From NCBI RefSeq assembly GCF_000091045.1, contig NC_006684.1:1175001-1239000 (forward strand): DNA of 64,000 bases, written 5' to 3'. Positions within the stretch are counted from its first letter, which is position 1. Each line of letters opens with the position of its first letter. A model generated the notes under the pieces. The model saw only the letters and a list, made by a program, of their open reading frames with translations. It did no database searches and had not been told where the DNA came from. This DNA comes from Cryptococcus deneoformans JEC21. Taxonomy: Eukaryota; Basidiomycota; Tremellomycetes; Tremellales; Cryptococcaceae. A program made the position numbers and the translations under genes. Below are positions 1-9,901 of this stretch, one piece after another.

Positions 1-2226
1 AATTCGAGAAATCGGGAACACGCAAGGAGGAAAAAGAACGAAAGATGGGGAGAAATGGATGAGGCTGATCGAAGGAGGTAAGCCCCATACCCCCCAGAAT
101 GCAGCATGGTGAAGGAATCCTTGCATATCTTACCGCAAGAGCCAGCACGCTTCCATTGCTTGAATGCGAAGAATGTGGAATGATCACAAAGGGCAAAGCA
201 CACATGACAGCTCCACTCACGCACTTGATTTCCACCGAATGCTTTTATTATTATTCATTCATTCATCAACAGATTACGTAGCATTGCTCGTCGTTTCATT
301 TTTTTGCCAATATATCCGTCACTTTTGGCCATGGGTTACCATTTACTTGCCAGTTCCATCCGCTTTCCGATTATCAGTCTAGCAAGCGAACTAGTGGAAA
401 GGGCAAGAAGTTGAGACGAACAGCGAGCAAACAAGGACTACGAAGAACCACAGACGACCACGGCGGAGAGCGAGACATGCCTAGAAATAAGATTCCGAAT
501 ACATCCGTCTCTGTTCGTCTGTGCGAGTCTGCGCCAAGGCCATCCGTCGTCTGTTGTCTATTATGCACCTCTTTGCCCTTCCCTCTCCCGACCAATGCGC
601 ACACACAAAACCGATTACGGATTAGATGCCAAAAAATAGTGATCGATACCTCCAGTTTTTCATCATGTCCTTCATGGACCTCTTGCAGTCCAAATATTGA
701 GGCCGGTGTTACAGCCAGACAACGTCCAAAGGCCGCACAAAGATCGAAATTCTGGGTCTATTTAGTGCAGAATAATGCAGCGGCCCCTGTTCCATCCCGG
801 CGGCACGAGGAATATATTAACGTAAAGACAGGACTTTTTCCGCCCTAATGTTGTATGTTCGATTACTACCTCCTCCCTGAATGACTTACGGCTCATTTGT
901 CGATTACCGAATTGCAGGGATTGCCAAGTATGATATATGGTAGGTGTGCATGTGTCCTTCCTGAGATTTGAAAGAGATGAACCTTAATAATGAATCGATC
1001 ACTGTACCAGTACATGCGCATTTTACAGCATTATTTTGACTGCAACATGCGTTAGACTCGACAATGGTTGTCGACAGCGCCTCCCTTTTTAACAATCAAA
1101 TTAGTTTGACCATCATGCCCATCAAATACCTGTCTCGATAGTTAATAGTAGTAAATGGAACCATGAAATGATATTCCCTTCTGCCTTGTCCAGAGGATTG
1201 CAATCGAAGCCAGAAAAAAAAAAGTACCGTGCTTTGCATGATGGTGCGGAAGGCAGATTGCAACGCAACGGCGTGACCACAAACATTTTCTCCGCGATTC
1301 GTGATAAGATTAAGCATAAAAAGATAGATAACTGTACAAGTTACACATATTTATTGGCGCGGCAATTAGTTGGCCATTTGCCGATTCTGGCCCTTTCTAG
1401 GGTCTATTTTTTGAGCACCCTCGTCTAGATGATTGCAACTACCGCACTTAGGGGGTGCCCCTTTGTGCCCCCCATCCTCTTCCCTGTCGGGGGTAAACGA
1501 GCATCTTGAGGAGCTACATGCTGCGGCATGGAGACCATGCAGCAGACAACTGCACATAAATGAGGGCTATTTGAAAAGGGGGGAAGAGCAACCAGAAGAA
1601 CGAATGAACAGCAGCGAGCGGCTGAGAACACCAGGAAGGCCATAAATGCATTCAAGAGTGCCTTTTTCCGGCTATTTTAAGGCGTTTTCTCTATTTTGAA
1701 AACGTGATTTCGGGGTGATTCAAAGGTTCATTCCGCTTTCCTTCGGATTCTTGACCGAATCCGATGAAGAATTCCCAGCCAAGCGAATGGAGATACAAGA
1801 TCCACTTGGCAGGACTACGCTACGTATTTAGCCGCCAGCCCCTTGGCTCGCCTTGCGCGTAGTTCAGAACTGAACCATGTCTACAGCAAGGTACGGGAAT
1901 GGGCAGCGACTTCTCAACCATGACCCTGTTCCTATTTCATTGTTAGTCGAGGATGGATGACGACCTCGAAGAAAGCAATATTGGACAAGCACCTCGTTTT
2001 TTTACTATCCGCGTCGACCAATACCTCTGAGTCGGTACGAACAGGCGTATCCAACTTGTATCATGCCCTGTCATCAGACGAGTGCGTGTGGGTGGTTTGT
2101 GGATGACTCTGTCGATATCGAACGCTGAGTCGATTCTCTCATGGCAAAAGACCAGCCAGAGTACTATGACGGGGGGAATTATGATTCCATGTCAAAAGCT
2201 GGATTGTCCGCCGGCTTGACTGTTGT
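1..2226. other. Region without a recognisable gene
   Basis: I see no open frame or spliced model here that resembles a protein family. Short open frames exist (for example around 411-848 +) but have no recognisable motif and no well-supported splice partners. The right end must contain the 3' untranslated region of the minus-strand hydrolase. The left part may hold a promoter or the end of a gene outside the window, or a noncoding transcript; none can be shown from sequence alone. Confidence 0.5.
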
Positions 2227-5200
2227 TTATGAAACGTTATCAATTCCGAAAGCTTCTTGGCCCGAAACTCTCCCCCACTTTCTAGCCTCTCCCCCAAGGC
2301 TTTCAAATACCTCCCACATCACTCTGACACTACTCAGCAACCCATGTCCCTCGTTTTCCACAGTTTTCAGCTCAACATCGTTCATGCACCTTTCCAACCA
2401 TCTCATACTCCTCTCCGATATCCTGTCATCTTCTTTACCCCACCAAACCTTGAGAGGATGAGTTATTTGGGTGTAATCTACAATGTTTTGAGTGCTGACA
2501 TTGTTCTTGTTGAGAATGATAGAGAGCAAGTCTGATGTCGTTCCAGGCTCGCATTCTGCATGCGACGCCTGCATGAGGACGAGCATAAAAGACGATCCCG
2601 TTGGAGCTTTGGGTTGATCTGGCTCGGAAGGTGTCGGGGAAAGTGAAGCAGTGGGGCGAAACGAAGAGTAAGAGGATCTGAATTTGATTGAAGGTGGGGG
2701 TGGCATACACATCGACATGGCATCAAAACCTTCACCTAGACCAAAGCCGACCTTGTCGTCGAAACCAAAATCAAAATCGTTGGCTTCGTCTGGTAATGGG
2801 GAAGGCTGCGACGAGCCGGGTAATGGAGAAGCACGAGCGGGCTTGGTACCAATGGGGGATGTAGTGACGATATTTTCAGAGTGGGTGCTCAGGTTTTTGA
2901 GGGGACGGGTATCCTTTGAACGGCGGTGTCTAATGGAGACATCTTGACCCGGGAGGATATCCATCGACCGAGGCCCAAAAACCTTGGACACTTTTCTGAC
3001 CAAGCTCGCTCCCTTGATTGATGTCACTCTACCAACCTTTCCTTTGGATATTGACCCTTCATCACTCTCATGCACAGGTGTGTATGCTCGCTTGGAATTT
3101 CGAGATGGAGTACGGGTATGATATATTGGGGCATGTGCATCATGTTCCATAGGTTTGTATGTGAGTGGTGGAGGTTTCCCAAGAAGGTACGATTGCAGTT
3201 TCCATTCGGCAGCAGTAGCTGATTTGATCACACCTCCAGGAACCCATCTGAGCCATCTGTATCCTGTGATGATCCATCAGCCTCAACACGTTTGACCTCA
3301 AATACTGAGATTATTACTCACCCCTATCGATATCAGCGTTCACCCATGGTGCCAGCAGATGAACCTTTCCTCTCACTCTTTCATTCATCTCCATCACACT
3401 AGCCAGGGCATATGGTGCCCCTGCACTATGAGCGACCACCTGCACTTTATCCACCCCCATCCCATCCAGAACCTTTCTCACTATTTTTGCCCACTCCTTT
3501 ACATCTCTCTGATCTTGTGGCACCTGATCTGTCTTGCCTAGGCCCCAGCGGTCGATGCAGATAAGACGAAGGTTGAATGCTCGAGCAATGTCATCAAATA
3601 GAGCGATGAGATAACGCACGCACCCAAGTCCGAGAAAAAAAAGGACGGGGTGACCTTTAGGGTGCCCGACTTCAGCATAAGATACACGTAGTGGACTTTC
3701 GGGTGGGTTTCGCGGGATGATGACGGTTCGATTGAGGTGAGGTGCACGAAGATATTTTGCATGTTCATGTTTTTCATCTTCATTAATGTGAGCATTAGAA
3801 GAACTGGGTGTGATAGGGAAGCTCAAACGCTTGGAGAGTTTAGGCGTATTGGAAGGGATAGATGCACGAGAGGAAGGACGGTATTTAGGGTGTTTAGTAT
3901 CGGATACTTGAGATTGTAGGGATGTCATAGAGTCACGGTCAAGAAGTTGATCGAGAAGGGCTTGATCCACGCGGGCGCGTTCAAGGAAGTTATCATCGCT
4001 GAGGCTTAGACTGCCAGAGCTGGGTCTAGCAATGGTCATAGGTTGGGCCACGTTTTGCGTAGCTGGAGAAGAGTAAGAAGGGGAGGGTTCTTTTTGTCGA
4101 TCCATAGAAAGCTTACTTCGTGGGAAGGAATTGGGACGTGGCGTAGGAATGGCTGGGGACAGTGGGGGCAAACCTAGCAATGTAAGTTTCTTGTCTAATT
4201 CCATTAGTGCAGAGGTACCACTTTCCGTCGATTCACGACCCAATACCATCCTGTTGGGTGTCTGGATCGGGGAAACATAGATAGCTTTAGGCCTTGACGG
4301 ACTAGCTTTGACAACCTCTGTAGGGGGTATACCCATCTCCTGTCTTGCTCTTTCCTTGACAGCATTTTCAGCATCGTCTACAGCTCCTTTGTGTCTATTG
4401 ATGATGTCGGCAATTGAAAGTATGGATATCTTCGGTTTACTCTGTTGAAGGAATGGCTGAGGTGGTATTACGGATGTTTCGACCCGTGCGACCATTGACA
4501 GCTGGTGAAGTTTTTCGGAGGGGAATGGGAAAGGAGGGGGGAAAGTAGCCATAGGGCTCGACGGTGCAGAATGGCCTTTAGATTGCCGTTTTTCCTTTTT
4601 CTGGGGAGATGCCATGAAACTCATGCTAGAGTACCTAGAGTGTCCAGCCGGATTTGATCTTGCTTCTCCTTCACTTCCACTCGTTTTTTCCCGATCATCT
4701 TCATCGTCCGATTCTATTACATATCTCCGTCGTTCGTTGGCAGAAATGATACTTGATGTTGTAGGTAACGAAAGCACTTGCTTTTGTTTTGGGTTTAATT
4801 CTTCAACAAGAGAATCCATGACTTCTGTTGAGATAATCCCTATAAGTGTTCGGTTAGCTGTAGTAGCTTGTACAGTGTCAATGTCTTACAAGAAGGTCGG
4901 GCACGTGGTGCGTTTGCACTCAGATGTTCATCTTCACACGGCCTCACCATTCTATCTTTGCTCTTCTTTTGCTCGACATCTTGCACCCAATTTCCTGCTT
5001 TCTCTATAACTCTCATCTTCCGGGTCATAAGGTATTTAGTATGACTCGTTTTGCCATGTTTGTTCTCCACAAAGACAGCTGGGAGACTCCTGCCCGATCT
5101 TTTGGCGGAGTGCGATCCGGCTTTTGTGGATGATTCTGCGATTGTGGGACCAGCTGCGTGAGTGTTTGAAAAGTGATTTCGAGAACTGTCGTAGCGATTT

Positions 5201-5391
5201 ACAGATTTAGATTTAGATTTAGATTTAGACACGTCTGATGTGGGGCGGCCTTTGCCAGAGTGATGGTCGCGGTGGTCCGTGCGTGTGACTTGGGAAGTGT
5301 GGAGAAGTGGCACTACTATGGGGCAGCAGTAGTCAAGAAGCAAGATGTGTGGTGAAGAAGTGGGCGTCGCAGTATGAAATTCCGGATACAT
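2227..5391 (-). CDS. Large alpha/beta hydrolase with disordered extensions
   Basis: Three exons (5391-4890, 4839-3322, 3263-2227) give 1018 residues. The first ~550 residues are Ser/Pro/Lys-rich and probably disordered. The hydrolase fold starts near 555 and includes the nucleophile elbow AHSAG with Ser639. After the second intron comes a poorly conserved insert (~690-935), then WGKEDD (Asp near 952) and EGHG (His980), which together complete a plausible Ser-Asp-His triad. Introns have GTAAGA and GTGAGT donors and keep the frame. The start at 5391 is set by an in-frame TAA directly upstream. The substrate is unknown; it could be a lipase, esterase or signalling hydrolase. Residues and fold are seen; the function is family inference only. 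Confidence 0.8.
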
Positions 5392-5397
5392 TTACAT
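5389..5397 (-). promoter_or_regulatory. Start-stop mini-uORF just before hydrolase start
   Basis: Read on the minus strand, an ATG is followed at once by TAA and then by the ATG chosen as the hydrolase start. If the 5' leader includes this stretch, ribosomes meet a one-codon uORF directly before the main start. Such minimal uORFs can stall or drain initiating ribosomes. The sequence is certain; its presence in the mRNA and any effect are inferred. Confidence 0.4.
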
Positions 5398-6217
5398 TGG
5401 TTTTGAAACCTAGGAGTTAGTGCATGGTTGTTTTGAAACATATCAGTTCCATGTAGACATCCCTCACCAAAGGCCAAAGACGGCGTCTACCTGTATCGTC
5501 TCTCCGCAAAGGCCTCCTTCAGCCCCATAGTCCATCATCCGCTTTCCTATACAATACCTCCATCTGAACATGGCAACCGATCGTGGCGGTGTGTATCTCT
5601 GATACAGAATTGAGCAAGGGACCGAGAGTAAAGACGTACAAGGCAGAGGAATAGACAAGACCCATTCCTCAATCCTGCGTGGCCAGAAGAAGACACTTAT
5701 TAGGACTTCGCCGACAGCCTTTTTTGCGCTGGCTGCTTTTTCAGAAACTCGTCATACAAAATTGATTCCGCCGCGACAAGTCTCGGCGAGTTTCATCTTC
5801 CGCGTTTGAAAAAACTGCCCGAAACGCGGGAAAAGTTGCCGGCCAAACCGTGGTGGATACCCCGGCAAAACGGAGATAAGATTATATCGCATATCCTCAC
5901 AACCTGGAACAGCGATTTTTTTTTATCGGATCCACATTGGAAATTCCGTGCTCAATAATAAATTGGCTATTACAAAGCATCTGTTGTTCATTCATCTTCT
6001 ATCCAGAATGGTATAGGAACTGCAAAAGGCAAATTACAGACACTTCGCCATAGTTCCGGCAACCCCAATCCCCATATAGACAGTCTACTGGCCCATATAG
6101 ACAGCAGTGCCAAGTTTCCTCGTCATCTCACATCGGGGCGACTGTTTCGTCGGAGCAAGTCAGAGAGAGCTTTGGTCACTCCATCAGTAGAAGCTGTCGG
6201 TAATCAAAGACTTCAAC
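5398..6217. promoter_or_regulatory. Divergent promoter region with likely 5'UTR intron
   Basis: This lies between the divergent hydrolase (-) and transporter (+) genes. On the minus strand, 5467-5410 reads as an intron: donor GTGAGG, a CACTAAC branch point and a CTCCTAG acceptor. The exon it would join (to about 5658) is not in frame with the hydrolase, so I treat it as 5' untranslated leader. Nearer the transporter a duplicated 13-bp motif is present. Confidence 0.4.
6071..6104. repeat. 13-bp direct repeat upstream of transporter
   Basis: The 13-mer cccatatagacag occurs at 6071-6083 and again at 6092-6104, two helical turns apart, about 115 bp upstream of the transporter ATG. The spacing and position would suit a pair of transcription-factor sites, but no known factor is assigned. 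Confidence 0.5.
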
Positions 6218-8085
6218 ATGTCAGCAAACACCACCGAGACCCTTCCGTCTACACCCAGAAAAGAGCTCTCGACGGACGTGACCCCATCTATCCTGTCGGA
6301 ATATCCTTCAACCACCGCAGGTCTAGGAGAACCGAAGCACAGTCGGCTGACAGCCTTCCTGCCCAGGGGATCTCTCCGGTGTGAATTTGATCACCAACAT
6401 ATCCGCAAGTTTGACTTTGGGTTTCTACCTATTCCTCCTGGTCGACGGCATGATCCTAGTAAAAAAGTGAGCGAAGAGTTTGTATTCACTTGGAAACTCA
6501 ATTTGCTCTTTGCTTTTGCAGCTGTATGTGTTTTATCTCTTAACCTTTATCCTTTCATGTCAAATCTGACTCCCGAAACAGACTGTATCCGTCATGAATT
6601 TGTACTACATCCAACCCATGTTGGTTGCCGTTGCCGATTCTTTTGACGTATCTCACGACGTCGTCTCGCGTATACCCATTCTCGCCCAAGGTGGCTACGG
6701 CTGTGGCATCCTCTTCATTTCCCCTCTAGGCGACCTTGTCCGGCGACGCCAGCTTGTCCTGATTCTAATGTTCTTTACAACTTGTCTCTCCATCGGACTT
6801 GCTCTCTCAAAAAATGTCAACATGCTTTCAGGGTTGAGTTTTGTGGTAGGGTTCTTCACGATCACTCCTCAGATCGTCATCCCTTGGACTGCCGATTTAG
6901 CCCCTCTCAAGAGAAGGGCAACAGCGATGAGTGTGACTCTTTCTGGCCTGATTGTGGGCTTGGTGGTGGGTCGAACGTTGGCTGGTATCATAAGTCTAGC
7001 TGGCTGGAGGTACAGTTATTGGATGGCCGTGGGTTTACAAGGATGTAAGTTTTGGACTCTCGCATGATTTTTAACCAAACTAATGGTCCTGCTTGCTAGC
7101 GATGCTTATAATCTTATGGCTCTGTCTGCCTGATACTCCGGATAAAAAGATTGGCCTCACATATCCACAGGTGGTAAGCTACTTTGAATCATTATATGCA
7201 ATTCGTCTGACATTGCATCTAGCTCTGGTCGATGGCCAAAATGTACACAAAATATCCGACTCTCGCGCAAGCTTGCTTCCAAGCCTACACGACTTCGGCG
7301 GTTTTCGCAGGCTTGTACGTCTTATTTTCTTGACAGTTTGGAGAGGGCACTCGCTGATGTTGTTTGTGACCATAGCTGGACAACCCTTACATTCCTCCTC
7401 TCTGACTCACCGTACCACTACTCCACACTCCAAATCGGTCTTTTCGGTCTCTTGGGCCTAATCGCTGCTCTGCTCTCCCCTCTTTGGGGCTACCTCATCG
7501 ACCAGGTCCATCCTTATCTGGCTCAACTCGTTGGGATCTGGGTCTGCTTGATCTCCATGATTATCGGTCTCACAGCTGCTAAAGTCAACGTCAGCGCAGT
7601 GTGCATTGCGATTGCATTTTACGATGTAGGACAGCAATTGAATCAGCTTGGGAATGGATATAGAGTGGCGGGGATTGATCCTAATGCGAGGGCGAGATTG
7701 AATGGATGTAATCTGTTGGCTCTTTTTGCTGGACAGGTAGGTCTACTTTTCCTTGTATCGCGGTATTGGGGTGGTCATAAATCTGACTGCAATAAACCAG
7801 ACTTCTGGTACGGCGATCATGACCAAGATCTACAATTCTCATGGCTGGTATCCCACTGCAGGAACGGCTGTTGCCTTCCTAGGTGTGGGCATGCTTGCAC
7901 TCCTCCTACGTGGACCGCATGAAACTGGGTGGATAGGATGGAGTGGGGGTTGGAAGGTTCTGAAAAAGGAGAAAATGAGTGATACAAGTGCCAATGCGAT
8001 TACCGAAAAGTTCAAATCCAAGAAAAAGAAGGAACAAAGTGTGAAGCCAGTTGAGTGGCCGATAGAAGGGGAAAAGAACGTCTAA
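6218..8085 (+). CDS. Major facilitator superfamily transporter
   Basis: Six exons (6218-6523, 6582-7044, 7100-7173, 7223-7314, 7376-7736, 7801-8085) encode 526 residues. After a ~95-residue hydrophilic N-terminus come about twelve hydrophobic segments with a charged central loop. The loop after the second hydrophobic segment contains GDLVRRR, matching the MFS loop 2-3 signature (GxLxDRxxRR type). The pattern resembles bacterial-type drug or metabolite MFS carriers more than sugar porters. The C-terminus is a Lys-rich cytosolic tail. Splice sites are canonical and every phase agrees. Substrate unknown; probably plasma or organelle membrane. Confidence 0.85.
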
Positions 8086-8179
8086 AAACGTTTGTTGGGG
8101 AAATATATAACCTTTGTACATACAATACACTGATACAATAATGCTATAAGGACAATGCCGTCCTTCTTCGCAATTTATT

Positions 8180-9406
8180 CTATGCAATGACACAGTCCTT
8201 GTCCTTATTTTTGCTTTTGCCTCCTGTCCGCCGAGTGGCCTCTTGCTGACCGACCAGTTCCGCATATTTCACCTGGACATAGAAGAGCACGGACAAGAAA
8301 ATTCAAGAATAAGCTGATGGGGCGTTGTATGGCATGATGATGTTGAAGACGGCTATCTCACCTGTTCGGTTTTGGTGAGGAGGCCCTTCTCATGCCGGGC
8401 TTTGAGAGCCTGTATTTGGGAGTTTGTTTCTGCCTGCGTTCGTCTGGACAGCGAGTATTAGTCATGAATCGTAAAAACTAGACAGATTAATTACAGTACC
8501 CACTTTTCTGCGCTGGACTTTACAAACGGAACTTTAACATCCTGCCCAGCCCTCTTGAGCGCAGCTGCGGCCGCAGCAGCTTTTGCATCCAGGTTGGACC
8601 CCAAGTTTCCCTCAGAAGACGCAGCAAGCGGTTTAGATGCGCTCGAATTAGGGTTTGATGAATTCGCTTTGACAGGCGGTACCGGTCTTGACGCTCCTGT
8701 GCTGGCAGGAGGCTGCATGGATGGGGGGAGGAGGCGGGATAACGCAGCTTTGCCTGCTGGTCGAGATGTAGCCTGTGTTTGAGGAGTTCCAAGCCGAGAG
8801 GAGGAGGAGGAAGGGGATGGAGTTTGATTAGAGCATGTGTGTGTCGTTGGACGTCGATGTGTTGGGCAATAAACATGTTGACAAGACTGCGTGGATGTGT
8901 TAGCGACATAGCACCAGCGTAACAACAAAGACTTATGACTCACTTCACACTTCATCTTGACAACAAGCACTTTTCCACAAGATTTTTTCCAACAGACTTC
9001 TCCAGCATCTCTTCTTCTCTTGGCCTCTGCCTTCTTCCGCTCTTCGCCGCCTTGCAGTCCTACGCAAGTACCAGATAAGATGTGCCGTTCTACAGCTTCA
9101 TTCGGGTCCATGCTTTTTGGGTACGGGACAATTTCGTTACACATAGGACATGTTGGCGCTATTCTGTCTACCATGGATGCTGGAAGAGGCGCTTTACATG
9201 AATGTTGGGATGGAAGAAAGTGAGGCTGGCAAAAGGCCAGATGGCATGCCGGACACTATCGATTTGTCAGCATTGGCTGTTCCATCATTCGTCCAAAAGA
9301 TACTCACGTTGAAAGGAAGAAAGTCATGTAGATAGCAAGCTGGATGATTACATTCCTGTCCAAGGAACATCATCTCGGACTTGGACTCTGGTGAAGGAGT
9401 TGTCAT
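8180..9406 (-). CDS. ZFAND2-like AN1 zinc-finger protein with CaaX box
   Basis: Five exons (9406-9308, 9255-8944, 8886-8504, 8443-8362, 8272-8180) give 322 residues. Two Cys/His zinc-finger blocks fit AN1 domains: one at ~19-53 (CNHPAC, CPAC, CQPH) and one at ~115-155 (CWKKSC, CESCQHVYCPTH). A Pro/Ser/Ala-rich linker and a short charged helix follow. The last four residues are CVIA, a canonical farnesylation CaaX motif. Double AN1 plus a prenyl signal matches animal ZFAND2B/AIRAPL, an ER-anchored factor linking ubiquitin, the proteasome and stress handling. The second intron is a multiple of three (57 nt), so its retention would not break the frame. Confidence 0.85.
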
Positions 9407-9901
9407 GTTGAGATGTGTAAGCGTAGATGAGATGTAAGACAAATGGTGAAGGGTATGCTGAACTCTGGTGGTAATATGTTATGTTTGTTTGGCCTGGATG
9501 TCCTCTTGCAATTGTCCTTTTTATATGTCGTCCTGCTTGCTCGCTGACCAAGCTGCCTGACAATTCGTAAGCGTTTCTTTGGGATGGATGTTGCGAGAAC
9601 AAAACAACGTCGTCGCCAAGAACCGCACATTTGCCACCCAACTCATGTTGAATTTATCTTATCACCCCATCTAAGATAAGGAACCAAACATGTCCATTTG
9701 TCATGTCCTATATAATAATGCAGACATAGCATAACAGTACACCATTCGAAATTATTATAGGCAATACTAGCGTCCGTTCAAAACGTCAAGTTCGTCCACG
9801 TTCTATAAAATTGGCGATTCGTGATATACTCTTCGTGAGATCAATTAAAAAAACCGGAAGATACAATGAACTAATCACTACTACAATTCAATCATCGTAC
9901 A
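9407..9901. other. Intergenic: AN1 promoter and factor 3' end
   Basis: Holds the upstream region of the AN1 protein gene and the downstream region of the Zn2Cys6 factor gene, both on the minus strand. AT-rich near 9690-9900. No further gene seen. Confidence 0.4.

Noticed and set aside
411..848. 145-codon plus-strand frame
   Set aside because: No motif, no splice partners and a composition like noncoding DNA; not enough to call a gene.
5205..5230. Hexamer tandem repeat ttagat
   Set aside because: Encodes a Ser-Lys repeat in the disordered N-terminus of the hydrolase; not a telomeric or mobile repeat.
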